DNA of 64,000 nt from Chondrilla cf. caribensis (lineage: Eukaryota; Porifera; Demospongiae; Chondrillida; Chondrillidae): assembly GCA_964020155.1 (NCBI GenBank), contig OZ026566.1, positions 1,300,001 through 1,364,000 on the forward strand, given 5' to 3'. Made by a program: the position numbers and the translations under genes. This document shows positions 1 through 11,925 of this stretch, one piece after another. Below the pieces are notes generated by a model. It was not told the DNA's origin and ran no database searches. It saw nothing but the letters and a program-made list of their open reading frames with translations. How positions within the stretch are numbered: the stretch's first letter is position 1; each line of letters starts with the position of its first letter.

Positions 1-1264
1 ACTAGTACGAATTTGTCTTGCAATCATTGAATCAGATTCTGAAGGATTATCTTTCGATTTAATTGACTTGGAGTGATTAAGAATACCTCAATGCTGCTCG
101 TACAGTAATTGTGGTCGTTGTCAAAACTGCTCCTGCGTGAAGAACAGAAGATTGTGTCCAAATTGCCTTCCAAATAGGATAAAGAAATGTGTGAATCAAA
201 GAAAAGACTCAGAAATAGATCAGGAATATTTCGTTGATACCTTTATCGAATTGGTCAACAGAGCCTACAAAGAAGTTGTGCACTGGAAACAAAACATCTT
301 CTCAGTACCGTCTGGGAAAGCTGGCCAAACCTTCGTCTTCAAGCCATCCCACATATGTTCTGTGCTTATGGTGAATCAAATGTGATGGAAGTAGTAGTAG
401 TAACTGCTGCAATGGTCCTGCCTGCTCTTCTCCAAAAGCCTCATGCCAAAGCTAAAGTTGAACATATTTAATGTTAGGAGAGAAGATTCTGAATAGCATT
501 ATGGAAAGAAGGCAACATCTCTGAGCTGCTAAGAGAAGATAATATCATTCAGCAAAGGTTAGTAACCCCTTCCCACTCCAACAAGAAAAGCAGCCTAGCC
601 AAAAGGTTCAAAGAGTACATGTGGAATTACGCCATGAGAACCACTCCAGGTACGGGTAAATTTCTTTCACCGATCGAAAACATAATCAGACATAAGTTCC
701 TTCCTGCCTTAACTAGCAGATCGGCTATCTCTGATTCAGAAAGAGAATTACTGGCACTTCCTTGCTGACTGGGAATTTCTGATCTCACAAAATCATCATC
801 TTGGCATTATCAAGCCTCCCTAGACATCTACAGACTGTGGGTTAATCTCATCTTTAATCATCAGCATGCAATGGAAGATGACATCACTGCAGAGCAGAGG
901 AGAATCAAGATGAAAATTAAGTCTGATAAGAAGAAACAGGAAGCCGATGCAGTCAAGAATCTGAATTTGCCAGATCATCTTGTGAAAACCGCCGAATTAG
1001 CTCAAGACAAGGGGTCCTCAAATTGGCTAACTACTTTGCCACTGGAGAAGTATGGTTTTTCCCTTAATAAAAGTGAATTTCATGACACTTTGAAGCTTTA
1101 CCATCGACCATGCATGCTCTCAGTTGCCCTAGAGGTGCATTCCCCACCATTCGACACAACATGATTAGAAATCTCACTGGCAACCACTTAACTGAGGTTT
1201 GCCATGATGTCCAAGTGGAACCGGTACTCCAACCTCTTACATGATCATTGATCCACATGTACAT
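1..1264 (+). pseudogene. Decayed retroelement ORF (C-terminal part)
   Basis: Broken coding pieces lie in one direction across three frames. Pieces include a stretch around 430-545 with a 'LLQKPHAKAK' string followed by a Trp-Lys-Glu-Gly/'LLRED' string, a piece at 871-1150 with 'GSSNWLTTLPLEKYGFSL', and one at 1130-1230 with 'IRHNMIRNLTGN' and 'EVCHDVQVEPVLQPL'. From memory, this string order matches a retroelement polyprotein common in sponges and cnidarians, where the last motif precedes a nuclease-like domain. Stops and frameshifts interrupt it throughout, and no reverse-transcriptase core is visible, so it is a dead fragment. The left end may continue outside the window. The family name is inferred; the decay is seen. 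Confidence 0.5.
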
Positions 1265-2390
1265 ACGAGTAATGTGTGTGTTGCAATTAAAGGGTTGTAT
1301 ATATTCTTAATACAATATTACCAACTAGAACACAGTGTGCATGTGATGATGGTGGAGGATTTGATGACAACATGACCAGTAGGATGTTCTCAGAGTATTG
1401 TACATATCATAGAGTGCGATAGCACTCTGTAGGGATGACACGAAAAAACATGGCGGCCTATATCACGCATACATTAATGTTTCACAAAAAAATCGCCAAT
1501 GGGCAGGTATTAAGCCCCTGCCAGCATTTAAAAGTCGTTTTCGGCTAACTTTAGGAGTAAGAAAAGTACTAACAAATGGAGGGAACGTAGCTGAAGTGGC
1601 GAACCTGCAAAAGGTCGAAAAAATTAAAGATCAATTTTTCCATAGATACTCAATGATTTTTCGGACTTCTTGTCAAATTTTTATCCACAGCTACCGAAGT
1701 TTTGGCTGGAGCTATGGAGCTAATTTTCACACGAACGTTTTTAATTTAATAGCGCGGAGTGCCTTTTCCTACTTTTGTTACCATTGTACTACTATGGTGA
1801 CTGCGGCTTTTCCAGCACTATACGGCGACTGCCTCATAGTAATACGCCATCTTGTTCAATTAAGAATAGTCGCTTGCTTCATAACAATGAGTCACAATGG
1901 TGCACTGAGAAGATGACAGGTTTTATAGCAAGTTTGGTTGGTTTAAATCCCCGAGAGGGCTATTTTTAATTTTTTTTTAGGGGCTGCCTGCTATATTGTT
2001 TTCATTTCAACTTCCGGTATGTTACGCTCGTCCGATATATTATATATATTATATATATATATATATAATATGTGTTACTACGCGTAACCGCAACAATGAA
2101 TTTATATTATAATTTATATTGCGCGAAAACAAGATGGCCGATTTCGAACGCCGACAATTAGAAATTGGGCTAGAATTCGTGCGTTGAAGCTTCGCCGTAC
2201 GTAATAACTTCAGCGAAGGTTTTTCTGAATATAAGAAAGACGCCCAAGTAATTCGAGTGCGGGGGGCGGCAGCCCCACGAGTTTTTGAACTCGAATTACT
2301 TGTTTCCAAATTATACACATTTACATTACATACCTTCGACAAAAAAGGATACAAACAAGCATAATAAGAACATTTAAAAACAATAAAGGA
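1265..2390. other. Non-coding, no gene seen
   Basis: No supported gene. It holds a short (TA)n tract near 2037-2070 and a small local palindrome around 2227-2301 in which the arms read 'AAGTAATTCGAGT' and 'ACTCGAATTACTT' around a GC-rich loop. Confidence 0.5.
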
Positions 2391-2684
2391 TGTAGGGAGA
2401 ACAAGCAAAAAAAAGGAAAAAACAAGGTAGGGATGAGTGGAATGAGAACACCGTCGGAGTGAGCAGCATGTCAGAATGAGAAGACTGTCGGAATATAACC
2501 ATCCCTATATCAACAGCTGCAGTTATTGCTTGACAATACACTGTATTCTGTCTGCAGTCGTTGATATAGGGATGGTTATATTCCGACAGTCTTCTCATTC
2601 CGACATGCTGCTCACTTTGACGGTCTTCTCAATCCACTCATCCCTACCTTGTTCTTTCCCTTTTTTGCTTGTTATCCCTACATC
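2391..2684. mobile_element. Fold-back element with about 120-bp arms
   Basis: The sequence from 2391 ('TGTAGGGAGAACAAGC') is repeated in inverted form ending at 2684 ('GCTTGTTATCCCTACA'). The arms cover about 2391-2515 and 2548-2684 with few mismatches and flank a centre of about 35 bp, which itself holds an inner repeat ('CTGCAG' on both sides). It has no coding capacity. This shape is typical of a fold-back or MITE-type non-autonomous DNA transposon. A target-site duplication is not clear. Confidence 0.75.
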
Positions 2685-3249
2685 TTTTAAATTATCATTT
2701 TTAAATGTTTTTATTATGCTTATACTGTATGCACTGTGTGTACTATTTTAATAATAACATGTACCACAGTTTGGTAGTATTGTGTGTACATGCATGCTTA
2801 TATTATTCTATAGACCATTTTTGAACTGTTAATAATTATTTGTTCATTGTGTTTCCATCCACTTAATATAGTGTTCATCTGTACATTGTAGTCTAATATG
2901 ACTATACTCCTAGCTACACTATCTGCTTATATTGAGGATTTACTGCTATTGAATGAATATTTCCTGTATTGTTGTATTTCAGGCTTCAAAGTACGTAGAG
3001 CAGGGTGAGTGATCTACGTACAACAATACTATACATTTTATATGATAATAATTCTGAATCATTTTGACTTAATCTCACAATACGTACTAAATTAAGATTG
3101 TAACTGATATTAAATGGTTTAATGTGACATGGATCATTGAAGCAAAGCTACTAGAGCCCTACAGTGCTGTAATAGAGAACAATGTGTTGTGTATGTATGC
3201 AGGGATAACAGTGAGTGTGGCCTCAGACTATTGTGCTTAAATGAGCTCA

Positions 3250-4341
3250 TTACTGAAGGTAAATCTCTAGGAGCTCCAGGTACAGTTCTTCATTATTGAT
3301 GTCATCAGTAGCACACAGACGCACTTCAATGTCCCCCTCCACTTCCTGTGGTAGAGTACGACAGAACCAGGGCATTCCAGGTTGTGCACAGCAGTTGTTA
3401 TCGGTACCACAACCCTCTCCGTCCCACAGAGGGTCATTGATATGAACAGTCGTGTGATCAAATGTTCCAGTATTCCCCGACTCACAATAGTAGTGATCCC
3501 CAACAAATGAAGGCGGAGCTGGTCCTGGGTACTTGGCACATGGACAGTTATATACACCATCGTAGTTGTGGTCATCGGAGTTTCCCATAGCATAGGTCCA
3601 TATGTGCTTTCTAGGAGATCCGTATGTTATAGACATACCATCAACGTAGTAGGAGTTGATGTTGTTAGGTCCTTGAAATGCGTCTGTACTTCCTCCTTGG
3701 TACCCGATAGCTTGTCCGCACACCTTATTGTACTTCATTCCATGTGCGGAGAAGGTAACCGATAAACAGCTAGCACCACCACTTGTAGTCCTAGTACATA
3801 GGTTCTTTGGAGACGTTGTCTGCCGCATGCCAGAGGGACAAGTAGCTCCATCTTCAGTCATGTTGATGTATGCGATTCTTGTCCAGCCTTTAGAGCCGCA
3901 GTGCCAACTGTCCATGTCACAATAAACGCGTACCGAAGTAGTCTCATTCCCGTCTCTACCAACAATCCAGTACAGACCAGATGGTGGAGATTGTTCACAT
4001 TGATAGATGTGGCGACATGACATGGCTGCTGTAGAGTGGTTTCTTTCAAGGTCTTCAGAACAGTTGAAATCGTTAACCCTTTTCCTCAGTTCCTCCGTAA
4101 GTGAATCCACATCAATAGTTTGCATTTGTTCTGGAAGTTCTTTAGTTATGGCAATTAGTTCGCTGTAGGAGAATGTTCCCGGAGGACCCGGTGTTCCGTC
4201 CCTCCCTGGTGCTCCATCTCGACCATCACGTCCAGGCAGTCCTGGTACTACAGGACAGTTTCCCTCGGATCGAGCAGTTGTCGCAGTCAGTACCAGGTTG
4301 AGGAGGAAGAGAAGTAGGATAGAGGACATGACTTGTTTCAT
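3250..4341 (-). CDS. Secreted collagen-like / fibrinogen-C-like protein
   Basis: A single-exon reading frame of 363 residues. Residues 1-24 form a clear signal peptide (charged start, then a Leu-rich core ending near 'TTARS'). Residues about 34-56 are a short collagen stretch of Gly-X-Y triplets ('GRDGRDGAPGRDGTPGPPG'). Next is an acidic helical linker with N-glycosylation sites. From about residue 108 there is a Cys-rich domain with 'SGLYWIV' and 'VYCDMD', which resemble the start of a fibrinogen C-terminal (FReD) or related lectin-like domain in sponge and cnidarian secreted proteins. Many paired Cys follow, including 'CPCAKYPGP' and 'CCAQPGMPWFC'. It is probably an extracellular recognition or matrix protein; ligand unknown. 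A truncated copy of its 3' end lies at 9.1-9.3 kb. Start chosen as the Met ahead of the signal peptide. Confidence 0.8.
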   Translation of the reverse strand: MKQVMSSILLLFLLNLVLTATTARSEGNCPVVPGLPGRDGRDGAPGRDGTPGPPGTFSYSELIAITKELPEQMQTIDVDSLTEELRKRVNDFNCSEDLERNHSTAAMSCRHIYQCEQSPPSGLYWIVGRDGNETTSVRVYCDMDSWHCGSKGWTRIAYINMTEDGATCPSGMRQTTSPKNLCTRTTSGGASCLSVTFSAHGMKYNKVCGQAIGYQGGSTDAFQGPNNINSYYVDGMSITYGSPRKHIWTYAMGNSDDHNYDGVYNCPCAKYPGPAPPSFVGDHYYCESGNTGTFDHTTVHINDPLWDGEGCGTDNNCCAQPGMPWFCRTLPQEVEGDIEVRLCATDDINNEELYLELLEIYLQ

Positions 4342-4865
4342 TGTTGTCTTCAGCTCTCAATCAGCAAGTAAACTGGTCAGTCAGACCTAACTAACTCTCT
4401 TTATAGCAAATGGGAGAGTCTGTGGGCTAGACATGTGGTCAACTGGATACATTGTGACTCGATATTACATATGTACAGATAAAAATGTGATTAACCATAC
4501 TAGTATGTACATGCGGATCAGTGATCGATAATGTAAATATGAATTAAAGGCAGTGGCATTGAGAAAATGGTGTATCTATGTGTATTGGCCGTATATGTAT
4601 ATTCAAACTTCCAAGGACGACCACATAGTACCATAACTATTTTGTATCCTGGTAGAGTGAATGATAGACAATTTATACTGCTAGTATGAACATAGTCCAA
4701 TGTAACATATTATATGCAATAGAACCATATTTACGAATTTCCTGCCTTGTTCTCATATGATTAATCCTATCAATGAAACCTGTCTTGTCACCTGTGCCGT
4801 ATCACTGACCTATGCTACATGGCTTATGTGTGCACAATTTTTCTTCGATCCACGACGATACATGT
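4342..4865. other. Upstream flank of the collagen-like gene
   Basis: Probable promoter side of the minus-strand gene. The stretch 4505-4645 is a diverged copy of sequence seen again at about 7830-7945 and 10370-10490 (shared string 'AAAGGCAGTGGCATTGAGAA'), so it belongs to the local duplication block. No gene seen. Confidence 0.5.
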
Positions 4866-5085
4866 ACATGTTCATACCTCAGGTTATTAGTATTGTATGT
4901 ACATGTACCTCAGGTTAGTAGTATTGTGTGTACATGTACCTCAGGTTGTTAGTATTGTGTGTACATGTACCTAAAGTTGGTAGTATTGCGTGTACGTGTA
5001 CCTCAGGTTGGTGGTATTGTGTGTACATATACCTCAGGTTGGTAGTTACTGTATTGTGTGTATATGTACCTCAGGTTGGTAATAC
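4866..5085. repeat. 30-bp minisatellite, array A
   Basis: About seven imperfect copies of a unit of roughly 30 bp that contains 'GTACATGTACCTCAGGTT' followed by 'GTAGTATTGTGT'. The 'GTACATGTAC' core is a perfect palindrome. The same unit forms arrays at 8325-8690 and 10672-10866. Confidence 0.85.
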
Positions 5086-5997
5086 ATACAGTACTTTCAG
5101 AAAAAACTGAACGTTCTACGGGTTGCCTACGGATGAACGGACGTGTAAAGTTCGGTTTACCTACATGTTGATACCTACGTGCTACATACGGGTTGTTAAG
5201 TTTCTAGAGAAAGTGATAATCGAAAAGAATGCAGACCTCAAGTGCCCTTTCAAGTGTAAAAGAAATCCAGAAAACTTTTTTCGTGAGAAGAGTAACGTCC
5301 GTTGGAAAGATCGTCCTCGTCAGAATCCAGCTCGGTTGATTCGAACTCGTTTAAGGCAGAGACGAGCCTTCATCTGGCAAAAAAGTATTCGAGAGCGACA
5401 GCGGTAAGTCTAAAAGGTTAGAAAACCATGTAATTCCGAATATTCTGTGCTAATCCTCTGCTTCTGAAAGATTAGCACTCGAATTCGCTGGTATACATCG
5501 GTCAAATAAGCCATTTTTCTTTGTCTCGTGGGGTCTAATCTAGGGCTGGGAGTCAGCTGAAATTTTCAAATTGATTATCAGTACATATTAACCGATTGAT
5601 TAATTGATTGATCACCAGAAGCAATTAAATGGACGTGACTGGAAACCACTTCCACTTTATTAGATGGAGTAGTCATCAAATAGACATAAAGTGAAGTTCA
5701 TAGAGTCCTTCTCATAATATTTCAGGTACGAAATTGAACCCATGGAGTGAAGGTTCTGGGTAATAAGGTGAGGGTGGCTTCCTGTTCTACTCACTTGATT
5801 ACTTCCTGTGATTGATCGATTTGCTTGCGCTAATATCGATAATCAGATTTGAAATGAAAATCGAATGAGTAATCGATTAATCGATTAATCATCCCAGCAC
5901 TAGTCTTATCACACTGTCATTGTGCAAGAATTATGACGTATCATTGTCACCTGCACCTCAAGTAATTATCACTTGCTGAAGAATGCAGTAAAAGTAA
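5086..5997. other. No supported gene
   Basis: An open frame at 5123-5407 (94 residues, Arg/Lys rich) has no recognisable motif and no splice or neighbour support, so it is not called as a gene. The rest is AT-rich and includes 'ATCGATTAATCGATTAATC' near 5871-5890. Confidence 0.4.
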
Positions 5998-6626
5998 GGT
6001 ACTTTCTATTTTGCTGACGGTCCGCACGGACGGCGGACGCATACAAAAGATAGGGACGGCAATTAGTCCCCGTTTAACTCCTATTCTGCGGACGTCACAA
6101 GATATGAATATGCTAAAAAGCGTACCGAGGTGTATTCCAAACCGGATACCATATATCGAAGTGGACACAAGTGTAGAATATAGCAGTAACACTTTGTTTA
6201 GTTAATGTGCCTCTCTCTGTAGCTAATATTATTATACATTAAGTTTTACTGTATCTCCCTACAAGTACAAGAAAAAATGAACAGCAATTCTTCCCAAGAC
6301 AGCTGACAGTAACTGCATGCTTAAAATAAAGAATACAGTGCATTTATCTTCCAGCAGGACACGAGGTCCTTATTCAGAACCCCCAGTGTAGACAGCTGCA
6401 TGCTAAAGCCACGTGGTCCACCATCTAGCATGGTACAAGTAATAAAGAATAGCAATTCTTCCCAAAAGACAGCTGACAGTAAAGGACATTAACACGCAAC
6501 CAATGTTCACACGAAGTCCTTCAGAGCCCCTAGCGTGACACCATAGACCCTACTGTCCACACTCCATCCACCGTCTGCATACTCCGTCCGCCGTTCGTGC
6601 GGACCGTCCACAAAATAGAAAGTACC
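5998..6626. mobile_element. MITE with about 45-bp terminal inverted repeats
   Basis: The left end 'GGTACTTTCTATTTTG' at 5998 and the right end 'CAAAATAGAAAGTACC' ending at 6626 are inverted copies. The match continues inward through a GC-rich stretch with repeated 'CGGACGG'/'GTCCGC' blocks. It is about 630 bp long with no transposase. This is a non-autonomous DNA transposon of unknown superfamily; bases outside both ends suggest a TA-type target site, but this is uncertain. Confidence 0.8.
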
Positions 6627-6734
6627 TAGAAGCACAGGTCACCCATTTACGGTTTAGGAACATGTCGAGTACGTATGGTTAAAAAACAAGTACGGGCCGA
6701 GTACGCCCGTAGTACATTCAGTTTTTTACTGAAA

Positions 6735-8118
6735 GTACCGTATACGTAGGTGAATGTCTACTCAATTACATGTATTAAGTGTATTGTATGGATTTCCTTA
6801 TGCTTTCCCAGTATGTGGATGTACAGTCAGAGACATGCTAGTAATAGTGTACATCCTCTCATCTCATGAGTCAGGGTCTCTGTACTCAATCGTATTCCAC
6901 ACCATTGAGCTGATTCAGTCAGTTTACAGTCTGTGGCAATAATTTGGAAGTGATTCCAATTGGTTAAGAAGAATACTGGTCGAGTACAAAGTAAGTACAG
7001 AGTGAGGAAATCTTCAACTTTAATTTAAGACACTGCCTTTGTTTCCTTTGACCAAATAAGCTATTTTCTACGTGCATTGAAATGGAATTTTAATGACCTT
7101 AGTCTGTAAGGTGCTTTGTATCTATCCAACAATCTCCCTGCTTTGAGCTGATGAGCCTGCTTTGCACAATAATTGTTTAATATTTGTGGAAGGCATTCAG
7201 TGAATATTGTCTCAATCCCCTCACACTTGTATAGAATGTAGCATCCGACTGTTCTTGCTTAGACGTGTTGAATCTGTTGATGCATGTACAGGGCATACTT
7301 AATTAGATTAGTACCTGTAAGGACAAACAGGTCCTGGACCTGGAGTGCAATGGAATGATAATGAAACCATATTAGCTCCAACTCAACCCCCTCACTCTTG
7401 TAGAACATGACATCCCAGCTGTCCTTGTATTAATATGTTGACAGAATAAATTCATAGAGTTGCTTACTAAGTAATATAAGAACAAACAAGTGTACAGTGG
7501 AATGATAACAGTAACTGTTGCTCCACCTCAATCCCCCTCACTCTTGTAATAAGGCCAACCTCTGGAGACTATTGAATAGTTCATACAATAACTGTTGCAT
7601 GAGTACCACATATATGCAATACCCTGAGAACATCCTACAGGTCATGTTGTCACCAAAATCTTCCACCATCATCACATGCACACTGTGTTCTAGTTGATAA
7701 TAATTTGTTAAGAGTGTATTCCTTAAATGTAGGAATCACATCTATGCACGTACGTACACGCACATCTACACACATATTCAATACAGTCCTTCATTTTGCA
7801 ACCATTCATATAAGTATGTATACACAGATTAATGATTTTGTATGTAGTTATGACTTAAAGGCAGTGGCATTGAGAAAATGGCACACCTATGTGTCTTCGC
7901 TACATATGATATTCACATTTCCAAGAACAAACACATAGTACTGTAACAATTATTTAATGAAAAGTATATTATAATATGCTATAAATTTCCCCAACTTATT
8001 CGTTTTTGTGATTGGCTGTGTATTATACCCAATTTCTTTTTCTCATAATCTTGCATCCATGACCAATCATCGGGAGGTTGGTGCTTGTCAGTGGCTTTAT
8101 GGTTTTGCAATTATTTGT
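6735..8118. repeat. Duplicated non-coding unit, copy 1
   Basis: Nearly identical to 9408-10656. This copy keeps an extra segment at about 6843-6958 that is missing from the second. No exon was recognised. The high identity over more than 1.2 kb points to a fairly recent tandem duplication. Confidence 0.9.
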
Positions 8119-8324
8119 GTTCTGGTTAGTGTTTTGTGTTTTATAACCAGTTGCTGTGAAGTAGGTGTGTGAGGTGAACAAGAAGATGAATCACTCAATC
8201 ACAGGTTTGTAGTTTGAGTGGTTAAAGCTATTATAGTACAGCAATACTCAACCAGACTACTAGTGGAATACTGAGTATTGTAACTTCTACCATATCATGA
8301 TCGCTATATTGAATGTAAATCTTG

Positions 8325-8690
8325 GTTTGGTGGTATTGTGTGTACATGTACCTCAGGTTGGTAATATTGTGTGTACATGTACTTCAGGTTATTAGTATTG
8401 TGTGTATATGTACCTCAGATTGGTAGTATTGTGTGTACATGTACCTCAGGTTGTTAGTATTGTGTGTATATGTACCTCAGGTTGGTAGTATTGTGTGTAC
8501 ATTTACCTCAGGCTGGTAGTATTGTGTGTACATGTACCTCAGGTTGGTAGTATTGTGTGTACATGTACCTCAGGTTGGTGGTATTGTGTGTACATGTACC
8601 TCAGGTTGGTGGTGTTGTGTGTACATGTACCTCAGGTTGTTAGTATTATGTGTACATGTACCTCAGGCTGGTAGTATTGTGTGTACATCC
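8325..8690. repeat. 30-bp minisatellite, array B
   Basis: About twelve copies of the same roughly 30-bp unit as array A ('GTACATGTACCTCAGGTT' plus 'GTAGTATTGTGT'). It is the longest of the three arrays and sits just before a copy of the collagen-like gene's downstream flank. Confidence 0.9.
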
Positions 8691-9134
8691 ATACCTCTGT
8701 TCCATATATTCTAGAGACCTCTTTTTAGAACTGTTTATAATTATTTGTTTGTTGAAGTGTATAATCATTCCTTAAATATATTGTACATCTATACATTGTA
8801 CTACGTATATACTCCTACATTATTTGCTTATATTGAGGATTTTATCAAATGAATTTGTCCTGTATTGTTGTATTACATGCTTGAAATAGTGCAGGGTGAG
8901 TGATCTACAGCAATACGATACATTTTATAACGATTCAGCTTGATTTTAATTTTACAATACATACTAAATTAAGATTGTGACTGATATTGAATGGTTTAAT
9001 GTGACATGTATCATTGAAGCAAAGCTACTAGAGTCCTACAGTGCTGTAATAGAGATCAGTGTGTTGTGTATGTATGCAGGGATAGCAGTGAGTGTGGCCT
9101 CAGACTATTGTGCTTGAATGAGCTCATTACTGAA
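8691..9134. repeat. Duplicate of the collagen-like gene's 3' flank
   Basis: Diverged copy of about 2790-3249. Shared strings include 'AATAATTATTTGTT'-like sequence, 'GCAGGGTGAGTGATCTAC' and 'GTGTGGCCTCAGACTATTG'. Non-coding. Confidence 0.8.
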
Positions 9135-9268
9135 GGTAAATCTCTAGAAGCTCCAGGTACAGGTCCTCATTGCCAAGCCTTGATTAGCACACAGACGTAC
9201 TTCAATGTCCCCCTCCACTTCCTGTTGTAGAGTACGACAGAACCAGGGCATTCCAGGTTGTGCACATG
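9135..9268 (-). pseudogene. Truncated 3' end of collagen-like gene
   Basis: About 130 bp repeat the last coding part of the gene at 3250-4341, including the antisense of its 'PGMPWFCRTLPQEVEGD' region. A small difference near 9166-9182 ('TCATTGCCAAGCCTTGATTAG') changes the reading frame end. The similarity stops abruptly at about 9268, and no upstream domain is present. It is a gene fragment left by the tandem duplication. Confidence 0.8.
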
Positions 9269-9407
9269 TGTCTTATCTCTGCATTGTGATGTAGTGTATG
9301 GTGTACTTTCTACCTCCTGCAAGCAAATGTGTGCTAACATAATCACAGAACCCAATTGTATACACATTCAAGGCATTTTATTATAAGGAATAATAATACA
9401 GTAACTA

Positions 9408-10656
9408 CATATACGTACGTAGGTGAATGTCTACTCAATTACATGTATTAAGTGTATTGTATAGAGTTCCTTATGCTTTCCCAGTATGTGGACGTACAGT
9501 TAGAGACATAGTTAAGAAGAATACTGGTCGAGTACAAAGTAAGTACAGAGTGAGGAAAACTTCAACTTTAAGACACTGCATTTGTTTCCTTTGACCAAAT
9601 AAACTATTTTCTACGTGCATTGAAATGGAATTTTAATGACCTTAGTCTGTAAGGTGCTTTGTATCTATCCAACAATCTCCCTGCTTTGAGCTGATGAGCC
9701 TGCTTTGCACAATTGTTTAATATTTGTGGAAGGCATTCAGTGAATATTGTCTCAATCCCCTCACACTTGTATAGAATGTAGCATCCGACTGTTCTTGCTT
9801 AGACGTGTTGAATCTGTTGATGCATGTACAGGGCATACTTAATTAGATTAGTACCTGTAAGGACAAACAGGTCCTGGACCTGGAGTACAATGGAATGATA
9901 ATGATAACCATATTAGCTCCAACTCAATCCCCCTCACCTTGTAGAACATGACATCCCAGCTGTCCTTGTATTAATATGTTGACAGAATAAATTCATAGAG
10001 TTGCTTACTAAGTAATATAAGAACAAACAAGTGTACAGTGGAATGATAACAGTAACTGTTGCTCCACCTCAATCCCCCTCACTCTTGTAATAAGGCCAAC
10101 CTCTGGAGACTATTGAATAGTTCATACAATAACTGTTGCATGAGTACCACATATATGCAATACCCTGAGAACATCCTACAGGTCATGTTGTCACCAAAAT
10201 CTTCCACCATCATCACATGCACACTGTGTTCTAGTTGATAATAATTTGTTAAGAGTGTATTCCTTGAATGTAGGAATCACATCTATGCACGTACGTACAC
10301 GCACATCTACACACATATTCAATACAGTCCTTCATTTTGCAACCATTCATATAAGTATGTATACACAGATTAATGATTTTGTATGTAGTTATGACTTAAA
10401 GGCAGTGGCATTGAGAAAATGGCACACCTATGTGTCTTCGCTACATATGATATTCACATTTCCAAGAACAAACACATAGTACTGTAACAATTATTTAATG
10501 AAAAGTATATTATAATATGCTATAAATTTCCCCAACTTATTCGTTTTTGTGATTGGCTGTGTATTATACCCAATTTCTTTTTCTCATAATCTTGCATCCA
10601 TGACCGATCATCGGGAGGTTGGTACCTTATCAGTGGCTGTATGGTTTTAGCAATTA
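9408..10656. repeat. Duplicated non-coding unit, copy 2
   Basis: Second copy of the 6735-8118 unit, differing by scattered single bases and a deletion of about 115 bp. It is followed by the third minisatellite array, the same order as in copy 1. Confidence 0.9.
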
Positions 10657-10671
10657 TTAATAGCTAACTTG

Positions 10672-10866
10672 TGTACATGTACCTCAGGTTGTTAGTATTG
10701 TGTGTGCATGTACCTCAGGTTGGTAGTATTGTGTGTACATGTACCTCAGGTTGGTAGTATTGTGTGTACATATGCCTCAGGTTGTTAGTATTGTGTGTAC
10801 ATGTACCTCAGATTGTTAATATTGTGTGTACATATACCTCAGGTTGTTAGTATTGTGTGTACACAG
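10672..10866. repeat. 30-bp minisatellite, array C
   Basis: About six to seven copies of the roughly 30-bp 'GTACATGTACCTCAGGTT' unit shared with arrays A and B. Confidence 0.85.
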
Positions 10867-11600
10867 TACCACTATCAACAGCTGCAGACACTCAATATGA
10901 GGAAAATGTTCAGAGTTTATCAAAACAGCCACATGATTCAAATTTTCAGTTTTTGTTTTATTCAATCAAATTGCTCATATAGATGTAGATTATCAATCCG
11001 ATGTGTACTCTTTGAGAACAGAGCTTTTTGCCAGTTTGTTTTGTTTAGTTTGTTTCTGTTCGTTTGTTAATTTTGTTTTGCTTTGTTTGTTTGTTTTTCA
11101 TTTTGGTTTTTGCACGTTTTTGTGTTTATTTTGTTTTGCTTGGTTTTGGTTTTCTGCTTTATTATTTTGTTTTCTTACTTTTTGTCTCTTATTCATTCAT
11201 TTATTTACATATCTGTATACGTATTTGCAGGATTCTCCCTCATACCAGCCATATTGTGCTGTGGAGATCTCCTGTTAAAATAATTTGAACTTGAACTTGA
11301 TCTTGCAAAAAAATGACATACTTGAGTATACGGACCCAGTGCTAAAAACGGAAGTGAACGTGTTATCTGTAAGAACCTTGCGTGGGGTGACTCAAACAAA
11401 ACATGTAGTGCATAAACAGTCGCTCCTATGATAGCTAGACTGTCCCTAAGAGGCACCAAGGGGCGGAAAGGGAAGGGACAATCTAGCACAAGTAGCAATT
11501 AGTTCACACCTGAGCGAGTGACCATCAACCAATGAAATGCTACTGCCAAGAATCTTGGCAATAATATTCATTGATTCAGTTTAGTCAATTGTAAAGTGTT
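10867..11600. other. T-rich non-coding stretch
   Basis: Contains a T/TTTGTTT-rich strand around 11030-11180. Open frames there are Phe-rich products of base composition. No gene seen. Confidence 0.5.
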
Positions 11601-11740
11601 TTGGAGGATGACACTACGTATACGTCGTCAGTAGCTGGGAATATTCACCCATCTGACAGTCAGATGAATGCAATTACTAGCATTTTGCAAGGGCATGATA
11701 CGATCGTATGTCTCTCAACCGGTCACGGCAAGTTGCCGAT
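11601..11740 (+). pseudogene. RecQ/DEAD-type helicase fragment (Walker A region)
   Basis: A short frame reads 'SDSQMNAITSILQGHDTIVC' followed by 'LSTGHGK', which resembles the Q-motif and Walker A (GxGK) start of RecQ-like helicases. Similarity ends right after the Walker A, and no helicase motifs II-VI follow, so only a fragment remains. The frame opens without an ATG. It may come from a helicase-bearing transposon or a lost gene; I cannot tell which. Confidence 0.45.
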
Positions 11741-11925
11741 CAAGAATTGCAAACGAAGGAATGAGAACCAACATATTCAGTCCTAGTTGTATCATCGCTT
11801 TTATTTCTGATGAAAGAACAGGTGAAATACTTTTGCGAACGTAGTTTGTCTGCTGTGCGTTCACAGAGTAGTTAGAGACGTTGATGTTAGCGATGAAGGA
11901 TACAAATTGAGAGTACCTATCATAC

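Noticed and set aside
3267..4049. Other open frames overlapping the collagen-like gene
   Set aside because: They are shadow frames of the 363-residue gene and lack a signal peptide, domains or splice signals.
5123..5407. 94-residue Arg/Lys-rich frame
   Set aside because: No motif, no neighbours of the same gene, and an adjacent minisatellite; likely chance.
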